Source: Halapricum salinum
Lineage (GTDB): Archaea > Halobacteriota > Halobacteria > Halobacteriales > Haloarculaceae
Assembly (NCBI RefSeq): GCF_004799665.1
Contig: NZ_CP031310.1
Location: 3,216,887 to 3,280,886, forward strand
DNA: 64,000 nucleotides
Reading direction: 5' to 3'
Position numbers and translations under genes: made by a program. Positions 35,759 to 45,384 of this stretch are shown here, one piece after another (within the stretch, counting starts at the first letter, position 1; each line of letters begins with the position of its first letter). Under the pieces are notes generated by a model. That model ran no database searches and was not told the DNA's origin. It saw only the letters and a list, made by a program, of their open reading frames with translations.

Positions 35759-38460
35759 CCCGTGAATTCGACCTGACTTCCGGTATCGACCTGTCCGTCC
35801 GAGCTCTCTGCGACTGCCTGGTAGACGTAGGTCGTACCGTAGCTGTCGTAGAAGTTCTCGCTGAAGGCTCCGGTCGAACGTCGCGTCTGGGTGTCGGTCG
35901 TTTCGAGCGTCGAGGACTTCGCTCCCTTCTCCCAGTACTCGAAATACACAGTCGCGGAACTTGCGCCACCGAGATTCGAGACGGAACCATTCAGAGTAGC
36001 ACGGAGCCAGGTTTGCTCGACAGACCCCGTCTCGACGGTCAGTCCGCCACTACTCTCGCGCTCGGTACTGAACGCGACCGCCGATCCGGTGTCTGAGTCG
36101 CCATCACTTGCGTCGGCAACAGCCCGGAATTCGTAGTCCGTCCCTGTGCTGAGGCCCGACAGAGTCTCACTGAACGAGCCGGTGGAGGACAGCGTCTGGC
36201 TTGTCGTCGTTTCCCAGGTAGCGGTTCCGCGTTGTCGATACTGGAAGTAACATTCAGCCGACGTCGCGCCGCCGAGGTCAGTCAGCGATCCCGCGAGTGT
36301 CGCCGAGGACTCCGAAACGCTCGATATCGAGCCGGTCGAGACGACGACAGACGTGTCCTGTGAATCAGTCGTGAACGAAACAGTCGAACCGGTGTCCGAA
36401 TCGCCGTCGCTAGCGTCGGCAATCGCCCGGAACTCGTAGTCTGTCCCCGAGCTGAGATCCGATAGATCCTCAGTGAACGACCCGGTTGAATCGAGAGTTT
36501 GTCCCGGCGTCGTGGCCCAGCTATCGGCGCCGCTCTGACGGTACTGGAAGTAACATTCGGCAGAACTCGCGCCGCCAAGATCGGTGACCGAACCGGACAG
36601 TGTTGCTGCCGAGCTGGAGACACTCGAGATCGACCCCGTCGAGACGACGACAGTCGTGTCTTCCTGGTCAGTGCTGAACGAGGTAGCAGAACTGGTCGCC
36701 GAGTCACCGTCACTGGCGTCGACAACGGCCCGGAACTCGTAGGAAGTATCTGATTCGAGGGCCGTCACGTCGGCACTGAACGAACCGGTCGAGGTACGAG
36801 GTGTCGAGGTCGTCGTATTCCAGGTTGACCCACCACTCTGTCGATACTGGAAGTAACATTCGGCAGAACTCGCACCGCCGAGGTCGTCGAGCGATCCGTT
36901 CAGCGTCACAGTCGTCGTACCGAGGTTGGTGGTACCTGCAGTGCTGACGGCGAGCGTCGCCGTCGACTCGGTCGTGAACTCGACTGTGCCGCCGTCTTTC
37001 CAGGCACCGTCCGAGGCCTCACCACGCGCTGCGTAGACGTACGTCGTGCCCGAAGCGAGATCGGTCGCCTTCTCGCTGTACGAGCCGGTGCTGTCGAGAG
37101 AGTCCAGACCGACGAAGGTCGACGTCGAGGACTGACTCCCCTTCTCCCAGAGTTTGAAGTAACAGCCGGCACTGTCGGCGCCGTCGAGTGATTCGAGGTA
37201 TCCGTTGAGCGTTGCCTGATCGGTCGTGACGTTCGTCGGTTGGTCGGTCTGCATCGTGAATTCAGAAGTCTGTGTGTCGTCGAGTGCTGCGTCGACATCT
37301 AATAATCCGCTTCCCTGTTCGGTCGAGGAGAGGCCGATGTCTTCGGCCGTCGAGTTGAGTCGGTCGCGCGCTTCTGTCGCCGTGTACCCATTGGCCACCA
37401 AGAGCCCAGCCGCACCCGCGACGTGTGGCGTGGCCATCGACGTGCCGGACTTGTACACCGTTCCGCCTGGGATGGTCGACCGAATGGACGCGCCAGGTGC
37501 GGCGATCTCGACCTCTATCCCGGTCGACGAGAAGCTCGCCAGGTTGTCGTCTGAATCAGTCGCCGATACGGCGATCACTTCAGAATATGCGGCCGGGTAT
37601 TTAACACAATCCTGACACGGGCCGGCGTTCCCGGCTGCGGCGACGAGCAAGACGTCCCGCTGGGTGGCATACTGGACCGCGTCGTAAATGGCACTGGAAC
37701 CGGAACTCGCGCCGAGACTCATACTCGCAACGTCCCAGCCCTGGTCGGCGACGTACGTGATCGCGCTGGCGACGTCGGAGTAGTTGCCGTAGCCACTGCA
37801 GCCGAGCACTTTGACTGCGTGAAGGGTCGCGTTCGTGGCTACACCGACGACACCGGTTTCGTTATCGATGGCATCAGCGATGCCCGCACAGTGTGACCCG
37901 TGGTCGTTGTCGTCGTCCCACGGCTCGATGCACGAATTGCCGTTCGTCGTACTGCAATCGCTGTCGTCAGGGTGGGTTCCGCAGCGGACAAATGCTTTCC
38001 CGGCTCCGAGGTTCCCCTGGAGATCGGGATGGTCACTGTCGATACCCGAGTCGATGATAGCGATGTGAGCACCGTCACCGGTCGCGCCGTCATCGTGGGC
38101 GACATCTGCGTCGACGCGGTCGACGCCCCATGGGAGACTCTCGCCGAGTGCCTCCACGAGACCATCTCGTTCGACATATCTGACGTCCGGTCGATTCTCC
38201 AGCGCCTGGGCGGCTGCCTCCGAAAATCGGCCAGCCACCGCTTTCCCACGCGAACCGAAGTCGAGCTCTCGCTTCACAGCGTCTGCTTTCGAAGTAACTG
38301 CACTCGCTGAGAAGCCCGGTTTCGTCCCGACGATATAGCGGTCGTTGCCGCCTGACCGCGACGACGCACCGGCGCGCCCAGCGACCGAGCCGGCCGCCAG
38401 ACCAACGCCGAGATGCTGAAGGATTCCACGCCGACTTATTCGTTCTGTTCCATCTGACAT
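35755..38460 (-). CDS. Secreted subtilisin-like protease (halolysin type) with five C-terminal repeats
   Basis: A 901-residue exported serine protease. The Tat leader is RISRRGILQHLGVGLAAGSV. A propeptide (about 38-105, DRYIVGTKPGFSASAV) is followed by an S8 domain with Asp137 (IIDSGIDSDHPDL), His187 (DHGSHCAG), oxyanion Asn278 (AAAGNAG) and Ser341 (SGTSMATPHVAGA), all intact. The C-terminal 500 residues are five repeats. Tat export is normal for halolysins, which fold before export. Being in the island beside surface proteins, it may mature or shed them (inference). It stands alone on its strand with a 460-base upstream gap. Confidence 0.92.
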   Translation of the reverse strand: MSDGTERISRRGILQHLGVGLAAGSVAGRAGASSRSGGNDRYIVGTKPGFSASAVTSKADAVKRELDFGSRGKAVAGRFSEAAAQALENRPDVRYVERDGLVEALGESLPWGVDRVDADVAHDDGATGDGAHIAIIDSGIDSDHPDLQGNLGAGKAFVRCGTHPDDSDCSTTNGNSCIEPWDDDNDHGSHCAGIADAIDNETGVVGVATNATLHAVKVLGCSGYGNYSDVASAITYVADQGWDVASMSLGASSGSSAIYDAVQYATQRDVLLVAAAGNAGPCQDCVKYPAAYSEVIAVSATDSDDNLASFSSTGIEVEIAAPGASIRSTIPGGTVYKSGTSMATPHVAGAAGLLVANGYTATEARDRLNSTAEDIGLSSTEQGSGLLDVDAALDDTQTSEFTMQTDQPTNVTTDQATLNGYLESLDGADSAGCYFKLWEKGSQSSTSTFVGLDSLDSTGSYSEKATDLASGTTYVYAARGEASDGAWKDGGTVEFTTESTATLAVSTAGTTNLGTTTVTLNGSLDDLGGASSAECYFQYRQSGGSTWNTTTSTPRTSTGSFSADVTALESDTSYEFRAVVDASDGDSATSSATSFSTDQEDTTVVVSTGSISSVSSSAATLSGSVTDLGGASSAECYFQYRQSGADSWATTPGQTLDSTGSFTEDLSDLSSGTDYEFRAIADASDGDSDTGSTVSFTTDSQDTSVVVSTGSISSVSESSATLAGSLTDLGGATSAECYFQYRQRGTATWETTTSQTLSSTGSFSETLSGLSTGTDYEFRAVADASDGDSDTGSAVAFSTERESSGGLTVETGSVEQTWLRATLNGSVSNLGGASSATVYFEYWEKGAKSSTLETTDTQTRRSTGAFSENFYDSYGTTYVYQAVAESSDGQVDTGSQVEFTG
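35758..37251 (-). repeat. Five tandem repeats of about 95-100 codons in the protease gene
   Basis: Each encoded unit has the pattern xATLNGxLxDLGGASSAECYFQ, STGSFSxxxxxLxSGTxYEF and RAVADASDGDSDTGSxVxFST. Units 2-4 are most alike; units 1 and 5 use FKLWEKG or FEYWEKG in place of FQYRQSG. The fold is probably FN3/Ig-like. Confidence 0.85.
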
Positions 38461-38920
38461 CGTGTCTGGAGAGAGGTCCGATTTTCGGAGTCTTAAGCCT
38501 TGAGAACCAATTATCAGGGTTAGTAACGTACAATTCTGATGGAAATTATGTCGGTGATTCGGGATGGTGTTTTCCCTCCGAGTAAGGAGAGATTACCGAA
38601 GACTGCAGTAGCGAGGTCGGGAGTAAAAAGTGGTTGTTTCAGGCACACCTATTGAAGCTGTCATAGATTTCCGTGCAATGATCACTATCAAATGTTGTTT
38701 TTCCAATCAATTCGAGCATGGAGGTTCAAATCTCGTATTCTCCTCCAACAGCGATCCGACAACACGCAACCAGATATATACGTAAAGATATAATTACTGG
38801 CGAAGTTGGATCCCTGTAGTGCATCTTTTCCTGGCTAGAAATTTTCAGTATCCAGTTCAGTGTGGGTAGACATCGAACGGCCCTATCGAAACAGCAACCT
38901 GGTCCGGGATCGTGGGTGAC
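38461..38920 (+). other. Low-GC intergenic stretch upstream of the protease gene
   Basis: About 460 bases with no credible gene on either strand. AT-rich runs at 38560-38850 presumably include the protease promoter. A short segment at 38729-38756 superficially resembles a tRNA 3' end but does not fold as one. Confidence 0.5.
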
Positions 38921-39097
38921 TCACTCGGAGCGGTCCACCGCAGTGATCTCCACACCGAGATCGAACCGTCCATCGACGTCGATATCCCACCCACCTTCGA
39001 CATCGACATCTCCATCTACTGCGCGATTCAATAGTGCCGTCAGCTCTGCCTCGAATTCTCTGACAGTCATCTGTTCGTCGGCGTCACAGTCCGTCAT
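38921..39097 (-). CDS. Small acidic protein of 58 residues
   Basis: An ATG at 39097 opens a 58-codon frame starting MTDCDADEQMTVREFEAELT. It continues ALLNRAVDGDVDVEGGWDID and ends LGVEITAVDRSE. Asp/Glu content and codon choice are typical of haloarchaeal genes, while the opposite frame is Ser/Thr-rich and shadow-like. The arrangement of one helix and then a beta hairpin (VEGGWDIDVDGRFDLGVEIT) suggests a tiny folded domain. Function unknown. Confidence 0.6.
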   Translation of the reverse strand: MTDCDADEQMTVREFEAELTALLNRAVDGDVDVEGGWDIDVDGRFDLGVEITAVDRSE

Positions 39098-39187
39098 CAG
39101 GTTGTCTCCAGTTGGACTGTAGAGAAGTTTGCGAGACGGTCATTAATTGGGGGATAGTGACAGATACAGAACTCCCACTACTTTAAA

Positions 39188-39499
39188 TCACCTGTTTATC
39201 TGCCATCGGAAAATCTCGTCCTCAGGCGTGGGCTGAACTGATAGCCCGAACTCGCATCGATAGTCGATCCGGTCCAGGGTGTCCTCGTCGGTTGTCTCTC
39301 TCGAAAAGATCGAAAGGGATGGACCGTGGGGGTGGGAGCACACGGGGAAAACACCCTTTCCGTACTTTCCACGCGGAAAGCAGTTCACATTACAGACTCG
39401 GCCAGATTCAGTTCGATCATTGGACCTCCAAGTGAATGAGAACAGGTTGGGATTCACTGACCAGAACTGATTGTCCGAAAACTGGCGAATACAGATCAC
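39188..39499 (-). CDS. Doubtful 103-codon frame upstream of nothing recognised
   Basis: A GTG at 39499 opens 103 codons in a low-GC stretch. The C-terminal half (SIFSRETTDEDTLDRIDYRC, FGLSVQPTPEDEIFRW) looks somewhat protein-like. The N-terminal half is Asn/Phe/Arg-rich and atypical. Five Cys/His residues occur around VCNVNCF and VCSHPH. It lies 3 bases downstream of the Bat-type regulator gene's stop. I list it only as a possibility; otherwise 39098-39502 is empty. Confidence 0.25.
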   Translation of the reverse strand: MICIRQFSDNQFWSVNPNLFSFTWRSNDRTESGRVCNVNCFPRGKYGKGVFPVCSHPHGPSLSIFSRETTDEDTLDRIDYRCEFGLSVQPTPEDEIFRWQINR

Positions 39500-39502
39500 G
39501 CC

Positions 39503-40216
39503 TCACTGCCCAGTGAGCTGTAGGCGATCCTTCGTGTCACCCTCGGTGAGAAACGACTGGCTGAGCGTCTTCATCGCGCGCCGAATCCGTGCCGAGACTG
39601 CCTGGTCCGAGATACCGAGTTCGTCTGCTAGCTCGACCAGGGTTGTCCGTCGCGGAACGTCGAAATACCCCTTCTCTAGAGCGAGTTCGATCGTTTCGTG
39701 CTGGCGTGGACTCAACAACTCCGTCGGCATCTGTCTGGCCTGGCTACTGACGACTCGATCGATGGACAGAGAGACGTTCTGGTCTGCACATTCCCGCTGG
39801 AACCGACTCACTGCGTCGTGTGAGTCAAACTGAAGCCGGAAATCCCACTGCTCGGCTGTGCCTCTGATCTGAACGACATTGATATCGGTGTTGCACAGAC
39901 AGCCCAGGAACCCCTCCAGCTCGTCGACCCATTCGATTCGATAGAGCCCTTTTTTGTCGTCGAGCTGGACTCTATGTGCCGCTTCCACATTCGAAGTATT
40001 CTTCAACAGGCGCTCGAACAATGGCTGTTCACAAGTATACGCCCAGAGATACGGTTCTGCACTCTCCCCGACTGGTACTGACCGATCGAAGTGAACTCTG
40101 ACGTCTCGCAAGTTCGACAGGGACTGGCCAAGGTCGAACTCGAGGCTCTGTACGGTCAGGTCAGTCAAAACGACCATGTCTCGGTCACCCACACCGACGA
40201 CTGACAATCCACCCAT
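39503..40216 (-). CDS. Bacterio-opsin-activator (Bat)-type HTH regulator
   Basis: A 237-residue haloarchaeal transcription regulator. The C-terminal HTH-10 domain is clear: LLSPRQHETIELALEKGYFD, VPRRTTLVELADELGISDQ, then AVSARIRRAMKTLSQSFL. The N-terminal 150 residues resemble the sensor-like module paired with this HTH in Bat paralogues (EYRIEW-type strand seen as KKGLYRIEWVDELEGF). No PAS or GAF domain is present. The start is probably the ATG at 40216, with one at 40177 as alternative. A TATA-like GATTTATAATC lies near 40281-40291. Target genes are unknown; it could control neighbours in the island. Confidence 0.82.
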   Translation of the reverse strand: MGGLSVVGVGDRDMVVLTDLTVQSLEFDLGQSLSNLRDVRVHFDRSVPVGESAEPYLWAYTCEQPLFERLLKNTSNVEAAHRVQLDDKKGLYRIEWVDELEGFLGCLCNTDINVVQIRGTAEQWDFRLQFDSHDAVSRFQRECADQNVSLSIDRVVSSQARQMPTELLSPRQHETIELALEKGYFDVPRRTTLVELADELGISDQAVSARIRRAMKTLSQSFLTEGDTKDRLQLTGQ

Positions 40217-40482
40217 TGACCCATCCGTCTCGAATGTCGTCTGCTCCCCCAGGCATCGTACTAATGTAGATGAACGTGAATGATTATAAATCTATCAATC
40301 TGACAAGTACCTGAATTTTACCCCGAGAGACAGTACTGGGACGGAAACGCAATCGCTCCCCGATTGGTGGTCTGGTGTGACTCGGCCCACGCATCATAGC
40401 TACGATAGGCAAAAACACCTTGGAAAATCATCCTCCAGAACGATTCCGTGTTCGAGTCATAGATGCTATCAGGTGTTTCTCG

Positions 40483-41034
40483 ATGCGAGAATACAAGCGG
40501 CCCGACCTCGAATTGTACGTTCGCTCTCTTGGCCCTGACGTGGCCACGGAGGACCGAGAGGCGGTCATCGAACGATTGCAACGGCTCGACGGCGAGGACG
40601 CCATCGGTTCCTACCGGGTGCGCATCTACGGGAGCGGACTGCTCCCGAAAAGCGCGTCAGCGCGGACCGGGGTCGGGATGAAACTCTCGCATCGTCTCTT
40701 CGTTCTCAAACAGTGGGCAGCCGTCAACGACGGTGACCACAGACACTTCGTGGTGACCAGAGACAGGGAGGTCGGTACTGGTCCGCGGACACACTCGTAC
40801 GTCTTTCCCCAGATGGTTCTTCTGGAGTACGACTCGACACGACTACAGTTCGGAACGCCGTTCGAGAAGGCAAATCGTCGTTATACCATCGAGGAACACC
40901 TCGACGCGCTAGACCCCGGTTCCCGGACTGTCCTCCCAGCCAGACAGACCGCTGTGGGAATCGAAGACCCGGTTCGAACGGGACAGCGAAACGTGCCAGT
41001 CGATCAGCGATCCCCCAGCCCCCAGCGACCGTGA
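40483..41034 (+). CDS. Haloarchaeal protein of unknown function
   Basis: A 183-residue soluble protein beginning MREYKRPDLELYVRSLGPDV. The pattern of PDLxLYVRSL, then EAVIERLQRLDGEDAIGSY, a central FVVTRDREVGTGPRTHSYVF segment and a closing His-containing helix (TIEEHLDALDPG) recalls a family I believe is widespread in haloarchaea but without known role. An earlier Met at 40420 adds 21 residues that do not resemble that start. It is followed by a tail rich in Arg/Pro/Gln. It is divergent from the Bat-type regulator. Confidence 0.6.
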   Translation: MREYKRPDLELYVRSLGPDVATEDREAVIERLQRLDGEDAIGSYRVRIYGSGLLPKSASARTGVGMKLSHRLFVLKQWAAVNDGDHRHFVVTRDREVGTGPRTHSYVFPQMVLLEYDSTRLQFGTPFEKANRRYTIEEHLDALDPGSRTVLPARQTAVGIEDPVRTGQRNVPVDQRSPSPQRP

Positions 41035-41124
41035 ACAGAGACGGATCGGAGCAGGCCCATCAGCAGCTCGACAGCAGTGCGTAGCCTGACTGGACCAGTG
41101 AACGATCCTGTGACGCCGTGTTCT

Positions 41125-43239
41125 CTACGCCAGTTCGGCTTCGATAACCGAACGCAACTCGGCCACGGAGGTCGCAGAGACACGAAGCGACTCCGTGCCA
41201 GCATCGACCGAGAGCGCACCGGTGTCGTCGGACACACCGAGTTCCGAGACGGGTGCGGCATCCTCGAAAGCTGCCCGGACTGCGTCGGGATCGGTTGTCT
41301 CGATAACGACTCGTCCGGGCTGCTCATCGAACAGAGTCGATGGATCGTCGACTGAAACGGCGGCGCCTGCGTCCTCGGTGAGCATCTCCGCGAGCGCGAC
41401 CGCGAGACCGCCGTGACTCACGTCGTGCGTGGCGTGCGTACTCTCGAAGTCCGCGACCGTCGCAATCGTCTCGATCAGTTCGCCGGGGTTGGTCGGGAGT
41501 TCGGGGAACCGATCGCTGCCACCGAGGCGAGCGAGCAGTTCCGAGCCACCGAGTGCAGGCTCGTCGTCGGTGCCCCCGACGATCAGGAGCGTTCCCTCAC
41601 CCGAGAGGGCCATCGGCGGGGCATCGTAGCCGTCTTTCGTGCCGACCATCGCGAGCGTCGGTGTGGGCGGAATGGGGCCCGAAACTGAATCGTTGTATAG
41701 CGAGACGTTCCCGCCGACGACCGGAACGCCGATGGCTCTACACATGTCGGCGAGGCCGTCGACGATCCCTTTGAAGCCGCCGTAGACGTCGGGCTTCTCC
41801 GGGTTGCCACCGTTGAGACAGTCGACGGCAGCCAGCGGCGTCGCCCCCTTGGCCGCGATGTTCGTCGCGTTCTCCAGGCCGACGGCCTGTGCGCCCTGAT
41901 ACGGTGCGGCGGTGGTCCAGTTCGGATCGGCTCCCGAAGAGATCGCGAGCCCCTGCTCCGCTTCTCGGATGGCCAGGAGTGCCGCGTCGTCGCCTGGTGG
42001 TGTGGCCGTCCGGACCTGGACCTCGTGGTCGTACTGCCGATACACCCAGCGTTTGCTCGCGGTGTTGGGCGCGCCGACGACCGTCTCGAACGCGTCATCG
42101 AGGTCGTACTCGGGCACGTCTTTCTTCGGCTCCGGGGGTTCGACGTGTTCGAGGTCGTTCATCGGTGCACCCTCCCCGAGGAACTCGGCGTCAGCGTCGA
42201 CAACCGTCTCACCTTCGAACGTGCAGTGATAGTTGCCATCGGTGACCTCGCCGATGACCGAAGCCTGCATCTCGTAGCGCTCGGCGATCTCTTGCACTCG
42301 CTCGACGTTCTCCGGCGTGACCTCGTAGACCATTCGCTCCTGTGACTCACTGAGCAGAATCTCCGTCCCGTTCATCCCCGGCTCGCGCTGGTGAACCTTC
42401 GAGAGTTCGATATCGGCACCGAGACCGCCCTTGGCGACCAGTTCCGAGGAGGCACCACCGAGCCCGGCCGCGCCGAGGTCGCGGGCGGACTCGATCATAT
42501 CCTCGTCGATCAGTTGCTCGTTGGCCTCGATCAACAGTTTCTCGCTATATGGATCGCCGACCTGGACCGCCGGTCGATCCTCGGTCTCGGCATCCTCAGC
42601 GAGATCTTCGCTCGCGAACGAGGCCCCACCCATGCCGTCGCGGCCAGTCTCGCGACCGAACAGGACGAGTTTGTTTCCGGGTTGCTGGGCCTCAGCCGTC
42701 ACGAGCCGGTCAGCGTTCGTCAGGCCGACGCAGGCGACGTTCACGAGCGGATTGCCCTCGTAGTCGTCGTGGAAGGCGACGCTGCCCGCGACGGTCGGTA
42801 CGCCGATGCAGTTGCCGTAGTGGCTGATCCCCTCGACGACACCCTCGAACAGATAGCGGGAGTGTTCGCGGTCGAAGTCCCCGAAGTAGAGACTGTCGGC
42901 GAGACCGATCGGGTAGGCCCCCATCGAGAGGATGTCCCGGACGATGCCGCCGACGCCCGTAGCCGCGCCGTCGAAGGGGTCGACGTAGCTGGGATGATTG
43001 TGGCTTTCGATCCCCATCGCGATGTAGGTGTCTTCATCGAGTGCGACCACACCAGCGTCGTCGCCGGGTGGGATAACAACGTTCTCGCCGTCGGTCTCGA
43101 ACGCGCCAAGCAGGGGCCTGGACGAACGGTACGCGCAGTGTTCGCTCCAGAGGTTCTCGAACAGGGCCGTCTCGGCCTGTGTGGGTTCGCGCCCGAGATG
43201 CTCTGAGACGATCTCGTGGTCGGAATCGCTGAGGCTCAT
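41125..43239 (-). CDS. purL: Phosphoribosylformylglycinamidine synthase subunit PurL
   Basis: A 704-residue ATP-dependent enzyme of de novo purine synthesis that converts FGAR to FGAM using ammonia from PurQ. The first ATP-binding half has [36 protein letters not shown] and [20 protein letters not shown]. The second half has [27 protein letters not shown] and [18 protein letters not shown]. Length matches the small (subunit-type) PurL. It marks the return to core genome after the island. No purS or purQ is adjacent. Confidence 0.96.
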   Translation of the reverse strand: MSLSDSDHEIVSEHLGREPTQAETALFENLWSEHCAYRSSRPLLGAFETDGENVVIPPGDDAGVVALDEDTYIAMGIESHNHPSYVDPFDGAATGVGGIVRDILSMGAYPIGLADSLYFGDFDREHSRYLFEGVVEGISHYGNCIGVPTVAGSVAFHDDYEGNPLVNVACVGLTNADRLVTAEAQQPGNKLVLFGRETGRDGMGGASFASEDLAEDAETEDRPAVQVGDPYSEKLLIEANEQLIDEDMIESARDLGAAGLGGASSELVAKGGLGADIELSKVHQREPGMNGTEILLSESQERMVYEVTPENVERVQEIAERYEMQASVIGEVTDGNYHCTFEGETVVDADAEFLGEGAPMNDLEHVEPPEPKKDVPEYDLDDAFETVVGAPNTASKRWVYRQYDHEVQVRTATPPGDDAALLAIREAEQGLAISSGADPNWTTAAPYQGAQAVGLENATNIAAKGATPLAAVDCLNGGNPEKPDVYGGFKGIVDGLADMCRAIGVPVVGGNVSLYNDSVSGPIPPTPTLAMVGTKDGYDAPPMALSGEGTLLIVGGTDDEPALGGSELLARLGGSDRFPELPTNPGELIETIATVADFESTHATHDVSHGGLAVALAEMLTEDAGAAVSVDDPSTLFDEQPGRVVIETTDPDAVRAAFEDAAPVSELGVSDDTGALSVDAGTESLRVSATSVAELRSVIEAELA

Positions 43240-43337
43240 TACCGGGTTCTCGCGCAGGCGCGCTCAAAGCGCTTTCCATCACGAGATGCGACCGGGTGCA
43301 TGCGCCGGCTGGCGGTCGTGAATCTCGCAGGCGTCTA

Positions 43338-44114
43338 TCACTCCGTCTCGAGAACGCGCCGGGCGACCGCCTGAGCGACCTGTTGATCCCTGTAGATTCC
43401 CGGAGCGGTGGCGACGACGGCTCGTTTGACAGTCCCGTCGAATGCGCGAACTCGAAACTCGGTTTCGGGGGCGGGATCACCATCTTCGAACAGCTTCCTG
43501 AACCTCCCCAGGGCCTCGTCGCGGTCGTCTTCGACCAGTAATTCGGGCATCGTGACGCCGTCGAGTGCGGTCGCATCGGCCACTTCGAGAAAGTCCAGGG
43601 CCGCGTCGTTGACGTAGGCAATCGAGCCACTCTCTTTGAACAACATGACCGGGACTGGGGCGGTATCGATGAGGTTGTGATAGCGTTCGTCCGCCGCAGC
43701 GGCCGCCGACTGGGCACGCTGGCGATCGACGACGTTCTTGATCCGGTTGGCCAGGACCTCGTACTGGTCGGTCGTCGCCTCTTTCTGGAGGTAGTCGTCG
43801 ACGCCTGCGGAGATGGCGTCGCTGGCAATCTCTTCGCTCCCCTTGCCAGTGTAGAGGATGAACGGCAGATCGGGATACTCCTTGCGGAGCGAGCGGAGAA
43901 ATTCCAGGCCGTCTTTGTCGGGCATGTCGTAATCACTGACGACACAGTCGACGCCGTCCTGGCGAACGTACTCGATGCCTGACGCGGCGTCGGTCGCCGT
44001 CTCGACGTCGAGCCAGCCGTGTCTGTGTTCGAGAAACTCGGCGACGACCTCACAGAGCCCCGGCTCGTCGTCGACGTGGAGGACAGTGACCGAATCAGAC
44101 TGATATGCCGTCAT
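43338..44114 (-). CDS. Response regulator with C-terminal PAS domain
   Basis: A 258-residue cytoplasmic signalling protein. Residues 1-125 are a receiver: acidic pocket HVDDEPGL, phospho-acceptor Asp in VVSDYDMPDKDGLEFL, Thr in FILYTGKGSEE and Lys in YLQKEATTD. Residues 140-255 are a PAS domain (YHNLIDTAPVPVMLFKESGS onward). There is no kinase or DNA-binding domain, so output must come through partners. This architecture is common in haloarchaeal phosphorelays. The cognate kinase is not adjacent. Confidence 0.88.
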   Translation of the reverse strand: MTAYQSDSVTVLHVDDEPGLCEVVAEFLEHRHGWLDVETATDAASGIEYVRQDGVDCVVSDYDMPDKDGLEFLRSLRKEYPDLPFILYTGKGSEEIASDAISAGVDDYLQKEATTDQYEVLANRIKNVVDRQRAQSAAAAADERYHNLIDTAPVPVMLFKESGSIAYVNDAALDFLEVADATALDGVTMPELLVEDDRDEALGRFRKLFEDGDPAPETEFRVRAFDGTVKRAVVATAPGIYRDQQVAQAVARRVLETE

Positions 44115-44160
44115 CTACCTAGCGGCCAATGAGTCGCCGGGAATAAATCATCTTGGGCGT

Positions 44161-44718
44161 TCAGAACGGTAACTCGGTCCCACGCTCGGTCGACACCTCA
44201 CCGTCTTCGTCGGTGCCGAGTCCGAGATCGTGGCGGACATCACCCGTCTCGACGAAGTGTTCTTCGAGCGCCTGGAGTCGTTGATTGACCAGCGCACTCT
44301 CGTTGAGCATCTCGTCGACACGCACCTTCACACAGTCGAATTCGTGAGCGTCACGCTCGCCGTTGAACGCCCGGAACGCGCCCACGGCCAGTGAATCCCC
44401 CTGCGGGCAGAACTCCGTGGTCGGCGTGAACTCCGCCAGGAGTATCGAGGGATCATCCGGGTCGCGGGCGTACCGGAACCCAGCGTCGGGGTGGCGCGTA
44501 TCTCTATTGAGCTTCGCGAGATTGTATCCGAAGGTGACGTCGTAGACGCCGCGTTCTTCGAACACCTCGCGGGCCATCCGATGGACTGCGATGTGGTCGT
44601 CGCCGGTCAGTATTTCGACGTCGTTCAGAAACGATCCGGGTTCGGGGAGGTGTTCGGGGACGAACGTGTCCTGTTCGTCGAAGGTGTCGCCACCACCCAG
44701 TGAGGGGATGCCTGGCAT
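44161..44718 (-). CDS. Conserved haloarchaeal protein of unknown function
   Basis: A 185-residue acidic soluble protein. The N-terminus MPGIPSLGGGDTFDEQDTFV is followed by a core with LTGDDHIAVHRMAREVFEER and VYDVTFGYNLAKLNRDTRHP. Next come a CPQGDSLAVGAFRAF segment and FDCVKVRVDEMLNESALVNQ. The spacing of CPQG and C in EFDC resembles a metal or thiol site, but no family motif is secured. No signal peptide or membrane segment. It lies 46 bases downstream of the response regulator on the same strand. Confidence 0.65.
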   Translation of the reverse strand: MPGIPSLGGGDTFDEQDTFVPEHLPEPGSFLNDVEILTGDDHIAVHRMAREVFEERGVYDVTFGYNLAKLNRDTRHPDAGFRYARDPDDPSILLAEFTPTTEFCPQGDSLAVGAFRAFNGERDAHEFDCVKVRVDEMLNESALVNQRLQALEEHFVETGDVRHDLGLGTDEDGEVSTERGTELPF

Positions 44719-44790
44719 GTGCGGTGGTTCGGACTCCCCCTCCCTCAGCGTGGTCCCGAATATGTTCGCCGCGGTGAATCAATCGATCCG

Positions 44791-45264
44791 TCACTCGACG
44801 ACGACAGCGCCTTTCATTCCCTGGAACTCGTGCGGATTACACTTGTAGAGATAGACACCGCTCTGTTCGAACGTGTGGTCGTAAGTGTGGCCCTCCTCGG
44901 CCGTGAGACTCGAATTGAGCGGTCCTCCACCCTGGGAGGCAACGTTGTGGGCGTTCCCACGGCCGGTCCACCTCCAGGTCACGGTCGTTCCAGTCGACAC
45001 CGTGATCGCCGGCGGCCCGAACGCGTAATAGCTCCCGTTCCCCTGCACACCGACCGTCACTTCGATTTCGTCTCTACCTGTGAGATCGACCATCGTCCCG
45101 TCGAAGTTCGACGAAGCCGAAACGTAGTCGCTGACTTCCTCGGGTGCCGAGACGGATTCGGCCTCGTAAGTCGTCCGGTTCACGTCGCCGCCGCCACAGC
45201 CGGCTAGCGCTACACCTGCCGAACCGCCGAGTGCCGCGAGGTATCGGCGTCGCGAGAGTGTCAT
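44791..45264 (-). CDS. Halocyanin-type blue copper lipoprotein
   Basis: A 157-residue plastocyanin-like electron carrier held at the outer face of the membrane. The leader has twin Arg (SRRRYLAALGGSAG) and lipobox LAGC, with the lipid-modified Cys about residue 23. Copper ligands are all present: His in GNAHNVASQGG, then Cys, His and Met in YKCNPHEFQGMKG. The domain is close to halocyanin in spacing. The ATG at 45264 begins the leader; the longer upstream frame is not coding. Divergent from the small membrane protein gene. Confidence 0.92.
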   Translation of the reverse strand: MTLSRRRYLAALGGSAGVALAGCGGGDVNRTTYEAESVSAPEEVSDYVSASSNFDGTMVDLTGRDEIEVTVGVQGNGSYYAFGPPAITVSTGTTVTWRWTGRGNAHNVASQGGGPLNSSLTAEEGHTYDHTFEQSGVYLYKCNPHEFQGMKGAVVVE

Positions 45265-45384
45265 CACCCGGAATCTGGGGACTGGCGATAAAAGCCGCTG
45301 TCGATATTCCCGACAGGTGAGAACCGACTGGGTCGGAAGGACGAGTGCGAAACATCGATAGTGACCCGCGTTCGACGGGGTAGT

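Noticed and set aside
35758-37251. Repeated DNA considered as a CRISPR or satellite array
   Set aside because: Units are about 290 bases, in frame, and encode a conserved protein repeat with normal codon variation.
38640-38720. Short minus-strand frame MLELIGKTTFDSDHCTEIYD, considered as a transposase remnant
   Set aside because: It has only 26 codons, no recognisable DDE context and no inverted repeats nearby.
38729-38756. tRNA-like 3' end (GGAGGTTCAAATC... TCTCCTCCA)
   Set aside because: The T-stem does not pair, with only about two matches plus wobble, and no D or anticodon arm lies upstream. It is chance resemblance.
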